Source: Tabrizicola sp.
GTDB lineage: Bacteria > Pseudomonadota > Alphaproteobacteria > Rhodobacterales > Rhodobacteraceae
Reading direction: 5' to 3'
Assembly (NCBI RefSeq): GCF_030694085.1
Contig: NZ_JAUXZE010000073.1
Location: 1-64,000 of the forward strand
Length of the DNA: 64,000 bases
Shown here: positions 25,956-34,396 of the stretch, piece after piece
Layout: each line of letters opens with the position of its first letter
How positions within the stretch are numbered: the first letter of the stretch is position 1
Translations under genes and position numbers: made by a program
Notes under the pieces: generated by a model
Databases searched by the model: none
Seen by the model: only the letters and a program-made list of their open reading frames with translations
Told to the model about the DNA's origin: nothing

Positions 25956-26777
25956 TTACTCCTTGTCGGCGGGCTTGGCGCCGCGACCGGACAGCAGAAG
26001 CTGCGCCAGGATCACAAGCGTCATGGAGAGGATGAAGACGAAGGTGCCGATCGCATTGATCCGCGGGCTGACCTGGCCTTGCAGGAAGCCCAGAACCTTG
26101 ACCGGCAGCGTCTCGTTCAGACCCGAGACGAACCAGGCCACGGCGAATTCGTCGAACGACACGGCCATCGTGATGAAAAGGGCACCGAAGATCGCCGGAG
26201 CGCAGAAGGGCACGATAACATGGCGCATCGCCATCCATTCGGATGCGCCCAGGTTCCAGGCCGCAGGTTCGAGCGCCGGGTCCATCTGGCTAAGGCGCAG
26301 CCGGATGATCGCCATTGCAAAGGGCGCGCAGACAACGACGTGGCTGATGATGACCGACAGCGCATTGCCCGACAGGTTGATGCGGCTGAGGTAGGCCAGC
26401 ATGGCGAGACCCAGGATGATGACCGGGATCGTCGGCGGCAGCAGCGCCAGGGCCAGGTAGACCTGCTTGCCCGCGAACTTGTAGCGGTAGTCCGTATAGG
26501 CCGCCCCGAAGCCAAGCGCGGTCGAGACGATGCCGACGATCAAGCCGACGAAAAGGGTGTTGCGCGCGCCGTCCCAGACCAGCGGATCGGTGGCGACGGC
26601 GCGGTACCAGTCAAGGGAGAACTCGCCCAGCGGGATCGAGGGGAAGCGGTCCGAGTTGAAGCTGAAGACGAAGCTGGCCGCGATGGGCGCGAAGACGAAG
26701 GCATAGGCCAAGACGACGTACAGCATCAGCGCCCAGTCAACGGTCCGGCTGCGGTTCAGTTCGGCAGAGCCGCTCAT
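25956..26777 (-). CDS. ABC permease, PotC type
   Basis: A 273-residue inner-membrane permease with six hydrophobic helices and the EAA-like cytoplasmic loop ALEPAAWNLGASEWMAMRHV. It is the second permease of the amine importer. The start ATG at 26777 lies after GGGGAAGTCGA. The same 16-bp segment is duplicated just upstream and carries the stop of the previous permease (see repeat entry). The frame could run from 26819, but that part overlaps the upstream permease gene and lacks family sequence. Confidence 0.88.
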   Translation of the reverse strand: MSGSAELNRSRTVDWALMLYVVLAYAFVFAPIAASFVFSFNSDRFPSIPLGEFSLDWYRAVATDPLVWDGARNTLFVGLIVGIVSTALGFGAAYTDYRYKFAGKQVYLALALLPPTIPVIILGLAMLAYLSRINLSGNALSVIISHVVVCAPFAMAIIRLRLSQMDPALEPAAWNLGASEWMAMRHVIVPFCAPAIFGALFITMAVSFDEFAVAWFVSGLNETLPVKVLGFLQGQVSPRINAIGTFVFILSMTLVILAQLLLSGRGAKPADKE

Positions 26778-26809
26778 TTCGACTTCCCCCAGATCATTTC
26801 GACTTCCCC
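26774..26809. repeat. Tandem 16-bp repeat at the junction of two permease genes
   Basis: TCATTTCGACTTCCCC occurs at 26774-26789 and 26794-26809 (20-bp period). On the minus strand each copy reads GGGGAAGTCGAAATGA. The downstream copy carries the second permease's start codon; the upstream copy carries the first permease's stop. Confidence 0.95.
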
Positions 26810-27639
26810 TTGTAGGCAAACTTCACCGCTGCGAAGGCCACGACCATCAGTGTGCCGATCATCGTCAGCGCGATGACGGCCGCTCGGGGCCACTGCTGGC
26901 CGGATTTCGTGGTATCGGTGATCAGGATCGACAGCGTCGTCGGCTCACCCCCGCCCAGGTAGACCGGGCTGACGAAGTCACCGAACGCAAGGATGAAGCA
27001 GAACAGCGCCGCGATCACCAACCCGGTTCGGGCCGAGGGGATCACCACCTCGAACACGGTGCGCAGCCGCCCGCAGCGCATGTTGTGCGCCGCCTCGATC
27101 AGGGTGCGGTCGATGAAAACCAGGCTGAAGAGCTGCAACAGGACCACCAGCGGGAAGGCCAGCGTCAGGTAGCCGATCATCGTGGCACCCACGGTGTTCA
27201 GCATCTGGAACGGCCCCAAGCCGATCCCGCCTAGGATCACGTTGATGATCCCGTTGTCGGACAGGAAAATCTGCCAGGAATATATCCGCACAAGGTAGCT
27301 GGTGAAGAACGGGATCACCATCAGGAACACCGCCCAGCGCCGCGCGGTGTCGCTTAGCTTGAAGGCGATGGCGTAGGAGGCCGGGAACGCCAGCGCGCTG
27401 GTCAGCACCGCAGCAGCAGCAGCCAGCGTCAACGTCGTGCCGTAGGCCTGCCAGAAGACGGCACGTCCATAGATCGTGGTCCAGTTCACCGGGTCGAAGT
27501 CCGGCTGCATCACGAAGTTCTTGACCGTCCAGAACGACAGCGCGACCAGGAACAGCAGCGGGAAGACGAAAAACAGGACCTGCCAGATCAGAAGCGGCAG
27601 CGAGAAGGTCAGACCATAAAGGGTAATCGGACGTCTCAT
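26794..27639 (-). CDS. ABC permease, PotB type
   Basis: A 281-residue permease with six helices, including the first TM segment LPLLIWQVLFFVFPLLFLVA and the EAA-like loop DRTLIEAAHNMRCGRLRTV. It pairs with the PotC-type permease to form the channel. Its TGA falls in the duplicated 16-bp segment, and 16 nt separate it from the next ATG. It lies 80 nt downstream of the binding-protein gene, after a hairpin. Start at 27639 begins MRRPITLYGLTFSLP, as expected for the group. Confidence 0.88.
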   Translation of the reverse strand: MRRPITLYGLTFSLPLLIWQVLFFVFPLLFLVALSFWTVKNFVMQPDFDPVNWTTIYGRAVFWQAYGTTLTLAAAAAVLTSALAFPASYAIAFKLSDTARRWAVFLMVIPFFTSYLVRIYSWQIFLSDNGIINVILGGIGLGPFQMLNTVGATMIGYLTLAFPLVVLLQLFSLVFIDRTLIEAAHNMRCGRLRTVFEVVIPSARTGLVIAALFCFILAFGDFVSPVYLGGGEPTTLSILITDTTKSGQQWPRAAVIALTMIGTLMVVAFAAVKFAYKGKSK

Positions 27640-27663
27640 CTTCAGACTGCGCTCCGGATGGGG

Positions 27664-27695
27664 GCAGATCGGCAGCAGAAGCGCCGCCGGTCTGC
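27664..27695 (-). promoter_or_regulatory. Hairpin between binding-protein and permease genes
   Basis: 13-bp arms GCAGATCGGCAGC / GCCGCCGGTCTGC (two G-U pairs on the transcript) with a 6-nt loop. No T-tract follows, so it is more likely an mRNA-stabilising or attenuating structure that lowers permease relative to binding-protein synthesis. Confidence 0.6.
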
Positions 27696-27721
27696 AAAGT
27701 CATTGGATCGGCAAGGCTCCG

Positions 27722-28846
27722 TCAGGACCCTTTGTACTCGGACCAGAAGTCGTTCCAGGTCTCAAGGTCCTGCTGGACCGGCCACTGACGATACTTGATC
27801 CGGCCCGCGCGGATCATGTCCATCGCGTTCCCGGCATCCTTGGTCATGCCCTGGCGCTTGGCTTCGTCCGGGTTCTCGGACTGCAGGACCTCCCAGCCCT
27901 TCGCGTTCGGGATCAGCGCCGGATAGGCTGCCATCTGCGCCGACTTCGCCTGACCCTTGGCCGAGGTGATGTACTGGATCCACTTCTTCGCGAGATCCGC
28001 CTTGGCCGAGCCCTTGCCGATCGAGAAGCATTCCGACCACTGCAACCCGCCCTGCTCCGGGATGACCGACTTCACCTTGGCGCCGGACTTTTCCAATACG
28101 CCGGTGATCCAGTCGCCGATCCCGCAGAACGCCAGCATCTGCCCGTCGTTCAAGGACGAGAAGGTGCCACCATAGTCGAAGAACCCGCCGACTTGGCTGC
28201 GCAGCGACATGGTCTTTTCCTGCACCGCAGCCCAGGCGGCCTCGTCGATGTCATAGGGGCTGGCGTTGCCGGTCAGAAGGCTCATCTGCCCCAGGTTCGG
28301 CAGGTGCCAGTCGAAATGCCCGACCTTGCCGGTCAGTTTCGGGTCCCAGAAGACGTCGTAGCTGGAGGCTTCCGCTTCGGTCAGAGCGTCGGTGTTGTAG
28401 GCGACACCCAGAAAGCCGAAGCGGGTGACCAGCGAGAACAGCTTTCCGTCAGCCCAGTTGCCGGGAAACTGCTGGAACTCGGGGAAATAGTCGTCCAGCG
28501 CATAGTCGGCGGGGTCCAGTTCCTCGACATATCCGGCTGCGTTCAGTGCCTGGACGTATTCGGCGTCGGACAGGATCACGTCAAAGGTGCCGGGCGGAGA
28601 CTGCGAGATCAGGCCCAGCATGTTGTCGCCGCCGGTATAGTATTTCGGCACGAACTTGACGTTCATCTCGGCCTCGAACTCGGCGACGATGTCCGGCTCG
28701 GCATGGCCATACCAGGCCAGCATGGTCAGCTCGGTCGGCGCAGCGAAGGCGCGGCGCGACAGCATGGGCGTGGCCAGCGCGGCCGCCCCCGTGGCAAGCA
28801 GCGAGCGCCGGGTCAGGCCCTTCGCAAGCGGATCGATCCTGGTCAT
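27722..28846 (-). CDS. Periplasmic amine-binding protein (PotD/PotF type), Tat signal
   Basis: A 374-residue solute-binding protein. Its N-terminus is a twin-arginine-like signal (LTRRSLLATGAAALATP, then MLSRRAFA). Family sequence follows: ELTMLAWYGHAEPDIVAEFE, LAWYGHA near the start, and aromatic residues in the pocket typical of polyamine-type binding proteins. It is the first gene of the importer operon and delivers the ligand. The operon is divergent from a LysR-type regulator across only ~127 bp, and lies next to the creatininase gene, so creatinine/creatine is the most probable ligand. Confidence 0.88.
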   Translation of the reverse strand: MTRIDPLAKGLTRRSLLATGAAALATPMLSRRAFAAPTELTMLAWYGHAEPDIVAEFEAEMNVKFVPKYYTGGDNMLGLISQSPPGTFDVILSDAEYVQALNAAGYVEELDPADYALDDYFPEFQQFPGNWADGKLFSLVTRFGFLGVAYNTDALTEAEASSYDVFWDPKLTGKVGHFDWHLPNLGQMSLLTGNASPYDIDEAAWAAVQEKTMSLRSQVGGFFDYGGTFSSLNDGQMLAFCGIGDWITGVLEKSGAKVKSVIPEQGGLQWSECFSIGKGSAKADLAKKWIQYITSAKGQAKSAQMAAYPALIPNAKGWEVLQSENPDEAKRQGMTKDAGNAMDMIRAGRIKYRQWPVQQDLETWNDFWSEYKGS

Positions 28847-28973
28847 CTTTGCATTCCCTATCGTCGTTGTGTTGGCTTTATTCTTGCCGCGACGTTAGGG
28901 GAATGTATCAGGCAGACAAAATCGGTTCTTGAAATCCATTGATAAGCACCCGTTATGCCTGCCTGCATCTTGA

Positions 28974-29867
28974 TCAGTTTGGTAACGGCTTCACCCCTGA
29001 ACCGACACTTTCCAGGCTTGCCACAAGGTCGCTGACCAGTTGCAGACCTGCAGGCGACAGGCGGGGATGCTTGTAAAACAGACCCACGCGCAGAGGTTCC
29101 AGGTTGGGCAGTCCGTCCGCTTCTCCTAGTTCGCGCATCCCGGGAAGCAGCGTGGCGCGGGTCAGCGCCGTCACGCAAATCCCGTTCAGGACCGCGTTCT
29201 GCAAGCCCGAGATGCCCGGACCTGTATAGACGATGCGCCAGCGCCGGGCTGCGCCATCCAGCGCTTCGATCATGCGGGATCGATAGTCGCAGCCTTCTAG
29301 GTGCGCTCCCAAGGGAACCGGCCTGTCGGGGGCCAGGACCATCGACTCGGCCGCCGCCCAGATCGGCTGCTCTGTCCAGGACCGCGACAGGTAGGGCATC
29401 CGCGCCGACGGCATGGTGGCGACGATGATGTCCAGATCGTCGGAGCGCATCTGCTGGTGCAACTCGCGGCTGAGGTCGCAATGAATTTCCAGGTCGACGT
29501 CTGGGTGGTTGCGCAGAAAGCCGGTCAGCGTGTTCTGCAGGAAGGCAACGGCATAGTCGGTGGGCAGGCCGATCCGCAACACGCCGGTCATGTCCGAGCG
29601 ATGGAAATACCGCACCGCCTCGTCGTTGATCCGCACCATCTCGCGCGCATAGGACAAAAGCGCCTCGCCAGCCGGGGTTGGGTGGATCGCCCTGCCCTCC
29701 TGTGCCAGCAGCGGCGTTCGAACAAGCTCCTCAAGTCGTCGGATCTGCAGCGAAATCGCGGGTTGGCTGCGACCCAGTACAGCCCCGGCCTTGGAGTGAC
29801 CGCCAAGCTCCACCACCGCGATGAAGGTGCGCAAGAGGTCGGTCGGAAGGTTCGTCAGAAGTGCCAT
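28974..29867 (-). CDS. LysR-family regulator, probable regulator of creatinine degradation
   Basis: A 297-residue LTTR. HTH residues ~1-60: LLRTFIAVVELGGHSKAGAV, LGRSQPAISLQIRRLEELV. The C-terminal ~200 residues are the inducer-binding domain (ADLGRS... region with VLRIGLPTDYAVAFLQNTL). It sits between the importer operon (same strand, downstream) and creatininase (divergent), with 99 bp between its ATG and the creatininase start. That position makes it the best candidate for controlling both, with creatinine or a product as inducer. The TSS-side palindrome at 29882 may be its site. Confidence 0.85.
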   Translation of the reverse strand: MALLTNLPTDLLRTFIAVVELGGHSKAGAVLGRSQPAISLQIRRLEELVRTPLLAQEGRAIHPTPAGEALLSYAREMVRINDEAVRYFHRSDMTGVLRIGLPTDYAVAFLQNTLTGFLRNHPDVDLEIHCDLSRELHQQMRSDDLDIIVATMPSARMPYLSRSWTEQPIWAAAESMVLAPDRPVPLGAHLEGCDYRSRMIEALDGAARRWRIVYTGPGISGLQNAVLNGICVTALTRATLLPGMRELGEADGLPNLEPLRVGLFYKHPRLSPAGLQLVSDLVASLESVGSGVKPLPN

Positions 29868-29881
29868 TGCATTTGCCCCGC

Positions 29882-29895
29882 CAATGGAGCCATTG
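29882..29895. promoter_or_regulatory. Palindrome in LysR-creatininase divergent promoter
   Basis: CAATGG-AG-CCATTG, 14 bp with a 2-bp centre, near the LysR start and 70-85 nt upstream of creatininase. An A+T-rich stretch (TATATATTTT, 29901-29910) follows and could hold the -10 element. Confidence 0.5.
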
Positions 29896-29966
29896 CGACT
29901 ATATATTTTCCTTATGCACCTCTGGCAACGTAATTTCGATCATCCCCTTTGCAGGTTATGGTCCAG

Positions 29967-30743
29967 ATGAAACATACCACCGCCTTCGCGTCAGAACTCA
30001 CCTGGCCCGACTACGATACCGCCGTACGCGGCGGGCAGACACCGATCCTGATCCCCATCGGGTCGATGGAGCAGCACGGCCACCACATGCCGTTGCACGT
30101 CGACGTCCTGCTGCCCACCGAATTCGCCCGCCGCGTCGCGCTCGAGATAGGCGCCCTCGTGGCCCCCCCATTCACCTACGGCTACAAGTCGCACCAGAAA
30201 TCGGGCGGCGGGAACCATCTGCCGGGGACCACCAGCCTGGACGGCGCCACGCTGGTTGCGGCGCTGAAGGACGTGGTCAAGGAGTTTGCCCGCCACGGCG
30301 TGCGCAAGATCTGCCTGGTGAACGGCCATTTCGAGAATTCGTGGTTCATCGTCGAAGGCATCGACCTTGCCCTGCGTGAGCTGCGCTGGGACGGGATCAC
30401 CGATCTGAAAGTGGTCGTGCTGTCTTACTGGGATTTCGTCCACAAGGAGGCGATCGCCAAGCTTTACCCCGGCGGCTTCCCCGGCTGGGATGTGGAACAT
30501 GGTGGTGTCCTTGAGACGTCGCTGATGCTGGCACTTTATCCTGAACACGTCCACCTTGACCGTGCCGTTGACCACGCGCCCGCGACTTTCCCGCCCTATG
30601 ATGTCTACCCGGTCAAGCCGGAATGGACGCCCTGTTCCGGCACTCTCTCCTCGCCCAAGGAAGCCTCGGTCGAAAAGGGGCATATCCTCCTGGATGTCTG
30701 CACGACGGGAATCGTCAGCGCCTTGCGGGCCGAGTTCGGCTGA
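29967..30743 (+). CDS. crnA: Creatininase (creatinine amidohydrolase)
   Basis: A 258-residue metal hydrolase that opens creatinine to creatine. Metal ligands can be lined up with P. putida creatininase: Glu35 and His37 in GSMEQHGHHM, Asp46 in PLHVD, and the His and Glu in NGHFENSWF. YKSHQKSGGGNHLPGTTSLD is diagnostic of true creatininases rather than the broader amidase group. Starts at 29949 (TTG), 29958 and 29967 exist; the last best aligns with the family N-terminus. A terminator follows. It stands opposite LysR. Confidence 0.93.
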   Translation: MKHTTAFASELTWPDYDTAVRGGQTPILIPIGSMEQHGHHMPLHVDVLLPTEFARRVALEIGALVAPPFTYGYKSHQKSGGGNHLPGTTSLDGATLVAALKDVVKEFARHGVRKICLVNGHFENSWFIVEGIDLALRELRWDGITDLKVVVLSYWDFVHKEAIAKLYPGGFPGWDVEHGGVLETSLMLALYPEHVHLDRAVDHAPATFPPYDVYPVKPEWTPCSGTLSSPKEASVEKGHILLDVCTTGIVSALRAEFG

Positions 30744-30772
30744 TAAGGTTCATCATTGCCTCCCTGCGACTA

Positions 30773-30797
30773 GAGGGGCCGCTTCCGGCCCCTTTTT
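30773..30797 (+). terminator. Intrinsic terminator of creatininase
   Basis: GGGGCC (30775-30780), 6-nt loop, GGCCCC (30787-30792), then five T, 30 bp after the creatininase stop codon. Confidence 0.88.
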
Positions 30798-30905
30798 CTT
30801 GATCCACCACCCCCGCCGCAAGGAGAGTGGGGATCGCGGTCTTGTAGGGGCCGATGGGCAGACGGAGCGCATGGACGCATAGTCTGTGGTGCAATGGCGG
30901 GGCTG

Positions 30906-31295
30906 TTACCTGATCGGCGAGCTTACATCGACCAAGGTGCCAGCGGGATCGCGCAGCAACAGGCGTCTTTGTCCGTAAGGCAAATCTGTCGGCTCTTGAA
31001 GGATCTCGACCTTCATCGCAGTCGCCTGACTATAGGTCGCTTCGACGTCGGTCACGACGAAGGTCAGCATGACACCGGACGGGCCGCCAGACACCCCCGC
31101 AGGACCAGACACCCCCGCAGGAATTGTGTCGTGATCCTGGTCCAGCACACCCAGCTCGAATCCGGGCATGTCATGGTGTGACAGAATGACGAACCAGCCG
31201 AATTCACCCGTCCGCTTCATCCCGATCAGATCCTGATAGAACTGGGCCGTCCCCGCGACATCAGTGCAAAGTATGTTCGTGAATGCTCTGTTCAT
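30906..31295 (-). CDS. VOC-superfamily (glyoxalase-like) protein
   Basis: A 129-residue vicinal-oxygen-chelate protein made of two beta-alpha-beta-beta-beta units: TNILCTDVAGTAQFYQDLIG, then FVVTDVEATYSQATAMKVEI, with RRLLLRDPAGTLVDVSSP at the end. Members include glyoxalases, extradiol dioxygenases and antibiotic-binding proteins. It contains an internal six-residue duplication (AGVSGP then AGVSGG) that comes from a recent 18-bp tandem duplication. Divergent to a TetR gene sharing an operator region, so it is the likely target of that repressor. Confidence 0.85.
   Translation of the reverse strand: MNRAFTNILCTDVAGTAQFYQDLIGMKRTGEFGWFVILSHHDMPGFELGVLDQDHDTIPAGVSGPAGVSGGPSGVMLTFVVTDVEATYSQATAMKVEILQEPTDLPYGQRRLLLRDPAGTLVDVSSPIR
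31087..31122. repeat. 18-bp tandem duplication inside the VOC gene
   Basis: CCAGACACCCCCGCAGGA at 31087-31104 is repeated exactly at 31105-31122. It adds six residues in frame to a surface loop. Confidence 0.95.
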
Positions 31296-31322
31296 GTGCT
31301 CTCCTGATCTGCGCCCGGCGCC

Positions 31323-31366
31323 ACATACACTGGTGTATGTTGCCTATCGCATGCACTGGTGTATGT
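31323..31366. promoter_or_regulatory. Pair of TetR operators
   Basis: ACATACAC-TG-GTGTATGT (31323-31340) has perfect 8-bp arms. GCATGCAC-TG-GTGTATGT (31349-31366) has 6 of 8 matching in the left arm. Centres are 26 bp apart, between the divergent VOC and TetR genes, as expected for a repressor binding two dimers. Confidence 0.8.
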
Positions 31367-31373
31367 CTACCTG

Positions 31374-31916
31374 ATGGATTCGCCCCCGCTTACACCCGCC
31401 GACTGGCTGAACATGGCGGTGAAGGAACTGAAGGAGCGTGGCCACGGTGCGCTCAAGGCGCAACCCTTGGCGAAAGCGCTCAACGTCACGCGGGGAAGCT
31501 TCTATCACCACTTCGACAACCTCGAAAGCTTTCACGCCAAGGTGATTGCACACTGGTCTGAGATTTCGAGCGGGCAGATCATCCGCACCGCGCGGGAAAT
31601 GGCACCGCCCGAACAGGCGCTTGATGACCTCTTGCAGAAGACTTTTCAGTCCGGTGAGGCCTTGGAACGCGCGGTCAGGGCATGGTCAACTGTCGATCCT
31701 GCCGTCGCCGCGGCAGTCGCGAAAGTAGATGTGGCGCGCATCGGAGTTGCCGAAAATATCCTGATCGATGGCGGGGTTCCGCAATCTGCAGCCAAATCTC
31801 GGGCACAACTGATGTATTGGGCAGCAATTGGACGGCTGATGATGCCATTCCCGGCTGAAAACGTTCTATCGCAAGCCGAGATTACAGAGCTTGCGCGCCT
31901 GATGTTGCGGCCTTGA
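31374..31916 (+). CDS. TetR-family repressor
   Basis: A 180-residue TetR protein. The N-terminal HTH (GALKAQPLAKALNVTRGSFY followed by HHFDNLESFHAKVI) lies at residues ~20-60; the C-terminal helical part binds an unknown ligand. The start at 31374 is after the second operator copy; the listed longer frame begins inside the operator. It is divergent with the VOC gene, and the two shared operators imply repression of both. It is followed by about 220 bp without a supported gene before the creatinase gene on the other strand. Confidence 0.85.
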   Translation: MDSPPLTPADWLNMAVKELKERGHGALKAQPLAKALNVTRGSFYHHFDNLESFHAKVIAHWSEISSGQIIRTAREMAPPEQALDDLLQKTFQSGEALERAVRAWSTVDPAVAAAVAKVDVARIGVAENILIDGGVPQSAAKSRAQLMYWAAIGRLMMPFPAENVLSQAEITELARLMLRP

Positions 31917-32137
31917 TGCCGGGCCGATCACTCAATTCCTGAACAGTTCGCTGCGGGCTTGATCCGGCCTTGTGATCATGTCCTGCGCGCGTTTCAGACA
32001 GGTTGCCCGAGGCTGTCCGTAGCCCGCGACGGGTGGCAAGCGCATGATGGAGCCGCGCCCCCTGACCTGATTGCATTGGTGCCTGAACCAGAACCCGCCA
32101 AGACCGGGACTTGGTCCAAAGCAGTTCAGTGATCGCA

Positions 32138-33352
32138 TCAGTTCCTGATGATGTTGTGCTCGGGGCCGAAGGGGAAGCCAGTGATGTTCTCGGCCCCGTC
32201 CTCGGTGACGATCAGGATGTCATGCTCACGATAGCCCCCAGCCCCCGGCGCGCCTTCCGGCAGCATGACCATCGGCTCCATCGACACGACCATGCCAGGC
32301 TTCAGTTCCGTCTCGATGTCCTCGCGCAGCTCTACCCCAGCCTCGCGACCGTAGTAGTGTGACAGGACCCCGAACGAGTGCCCGTAGCCGAAGGAGCGGT
32401 ACTTGAGCAGGTCCCACTGGCGGTACATGTCGTTCAGCTCCAGCGCGATCTCGTTGCACTTGGCGCCGGGCTTGATCAGCTCCAACCCGCGGCGGTGGAC
32501 GGCGACGTTCTTCTCCCAGATGTCCAGACTTGCGTCATCGACATGGTCGCAGAACAGAGTGCGTTCCAGCGCGGTGTAATAGCCGAAGATCATCGGGAAG
32601 GTGTTCAGCGACAGGATCTCCCCGGACTTCACCTTCTTGTTCGTCACCGGGTTGTGGGCACCGTCGGTGTTGATGCCAGACTGGAACCAGGTCCAGGTGT
32701 CCATCAGTTCGACAAAGGGGAAGGACGCGGCGATCTCGCGGATCATCGCGTTGGTGCCGGCGATGGCGACCTCATGCTCGGGCACGCCTGCCTTGACCGC
32801 GCCGGCCACCGCCCAACCGCCCACGTCGCAGATGCGCGCGCCGGTGCGGATCAGGGCGTGTTCCTCGGCCGACTTGATCGACCGCATCCACATCGAGGGC
32901 TGCGCGATGTCCACGAACTCCACCCCCGGCAACGCGGCTTCCAGCGCCTTGCGGTAGTCCAGGTTCACATGGTCGAACTCGATCCCCAGCCGACGCACGC
33001 CCGGGGTCAGTTGCCGCACCGCGCGGTAGAAGTTGTCACGCCGCCAGTCGGTGTAGGTGACGTTGTTGCCAAAGCTGCGCCGCCAGGGCTGGCCGCCGTC
33101 GATCCCGGCAGAAATCGTGGTCGCCGCGTCTTGCGTGATCACCATGCCGTACTTGCGGCCGAAATAGCAGTAAAGCCAGCCCGAGTAATAGTTGATGCAG
33201 TGGTAGGACGTGAACAGCGCCGCGTCGACGTCGTTCGATGCCATCCAGCCGCGAACATCGTCCTGACGGCGTTTCATTTCGGCATCGGAGAAGGGGGAAT
33301 AATTCTTGTCCCCGTTATGCCACTCCATAACATGCAGCATGTCATCAAGCAT
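32138..33352 (-). CDS. Creatinase (creatine amidinohydrolase)
   Basis: A 404-residue pita-bread-fold hydrolase, the same length as Pseudomonas creatinase, hydrolysing creatine to sarcosine and urea. Family sequence includes FTSYHCINYYSGWLYCYFG near the N-terminus, DTWTWFQSGINTDGAHNPVT, and the C-terminal region SMEPMVMLPEGAPGAGGYRE. AAGGTG lies a few nt before the ATG at 33352; the frame running to 33451 includes sequence outside the family. It stands 1.4 kb from creatininase with a VOC/TetR pair between. No sarcosine oxidase or dehydrogenase is present in the window, so that step must be elsewhere. Confidence 0.93.
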   Translation of the reverse strand: MLDDMLHVMEWHNGDKNYSPFSDAEMKRRQDDVRGWMASNDVDAALFTSYHCINYYSGWLYCYFGRKYGMVITQDAATTISAGIDGGQPWRRSFGNNVTYTDWRRDNFYRAVRQLTPGVRRLGIEFDHVNLDYRKALEAALPGVEFVDIAQPSMWMRSIKSAEEHALIRTGARICDVGGWAVAGAVKAGVPEHEVAIAGTNAMIREIAASFPFVELMDTWTWFQSGINTDGAHNPVTNKKVKSGEILSLNTFPMIFGYYTALERTLFCDHVDDASLDIWEKNVAVHRRGLELIKPGAKCNEIALELNDMYRQWDLLKYRSFGYGHSFGVLSHYYGREAGVELREDIETELKPGMVVSMEPMVMLPEGAPGAGGYREHDILIVTEDGAENITGFPFGPEHNIIRN

Positions 33353-33487
33353 GGTTTCACCTTCCTGGCAGGTCGAAGTTCGTGGAATAGACCTTACCGC
33401 CCGGCCAACCCGGTCAGAAATTTGTTCTGGAAATCCCTCCATTTGCGACACGTGCAGGCCCAGCGCGCTCCGCCCTGGACGACGGGA

Positions 33488-34381
33488 TCACAGCAGATCC
33501 GCGCCCCGGATATCGTCCGCCGCAAAGTCGATCAGCGCCCGCACCTTGCGCGGCAGGACGCGGCCTTCCAGGTAGACCGCGCTTAACGGGCTGACCTCTC
33601 CGGGCTGGTCGGGCAGCAGCCGGACAAGCCCCGCCGCCAGCGCACCGCCCAGCACAAAGCGCGGCGCATAGGCGATGCCCAACCCTTTTGCTGCCAGGTC
33701 GACCGCCGCCCGGGCCGAGTTCACCTGGAAACGGCCCTGAACCGTCACCGCCTCTGCCGCGCTCTCGGCCCCCAGGACCCAGCGCCGGGGTGTGCGGCGA
33801 TTGGTGTCGATGATGCAGTCATGCGCGACCAGGTCGGTGGGCACCTGCGGCGTTCCCCGGCGCGCCAGGTAGTCCGGGCTTGCGACCAGCACCGACCGGA
33901 AACTGCCCAGCTTCCGCGCCTTCAGCGATTGCGTCTCGGTCCGGCCCAGGCGGAAGGCGACGTCGATCCCCTCGGCCGCAAGGTCGACGTGGCGGTCGTT
34001 CAGCCGCAAATCGAAGGACAACGCCGGATGGGCGCGTCCGAAACGCTCCAGCATCCCCGCCACCCAGATCTCCCCGAAAGTGACCGAAGCCGAGACCCGG
34101 ATCACCCCGGCAAACCCGCGGCTGCCTTCGGACACGTCGCCGATCAGCGCATCCAGATCGTCCAGCAGCGCAGGCGCGCGCGCCAGCAAGTCCTCGCCCG
34201 CCGGGGTCAGCCCCACCTTCCGCGTCGTCCGCTGCAAAAGCCGGACGCCCAGCCGCGCCTCAAGCTCGGCCACGTATTTCGATGTCAGCCGGTTCGACAC
34301 GCCCAACTGCCCTGCCGCCGTCGTGAAGGACCCGGTCTGCGCGGTGGCCACGAAGGCCTTGAGTTCGTCGATCAGGTCCAT
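33488..34381 (-). CDS. LysR-family regulator of the quinone-detoxification operon
   Basis: A 297-residue LTTR: the N-terminal HTH carries FVATAQTGSFTTAAGQLGVS and NRLTSKYVAELEARLGVRLL; the C-terminal domain is the usual periplasmic-binding-protein fold. It reads away from the DoxX operon with 113 bp between, and a T-N11-A type palindrome lies in that gap. It therefore probably activates the DoxX operon in response to an aromatic or quinone stress. This is the arrangement of QorR/QhpR-like and other LTTRs of aromatic detoxification. Confidence 0.85.
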   Translation of the reverse strand: MDLIDELKAFVATAQTGSFTTAAGQLGVSNRLTSKYVAELEARLGVRLLQRTTRKVGLTPAGEDLLARAPALLDDLDALIGDVSEGSRGFAGVIRVSASVTFGEIWVAGMLERFGRAHPALSFDLRLNDRHVDLAAEGIDVAFRLGRTETQSLKARKLGSFRSVLVASPDYLARRGTPQVPTDLVAHDCIIDTNRRTPRRWVLGAESAAEAVTVQGRFQVNSARAAVDLAAKGLGIAYAPRFVLGGALAAGLVRLLPDQPGEVSPLSAVYLEGRVLPRKVRALIDFAADDIRGADLL

Positions 34382-34396
34382 CTTATTCAGAACATT

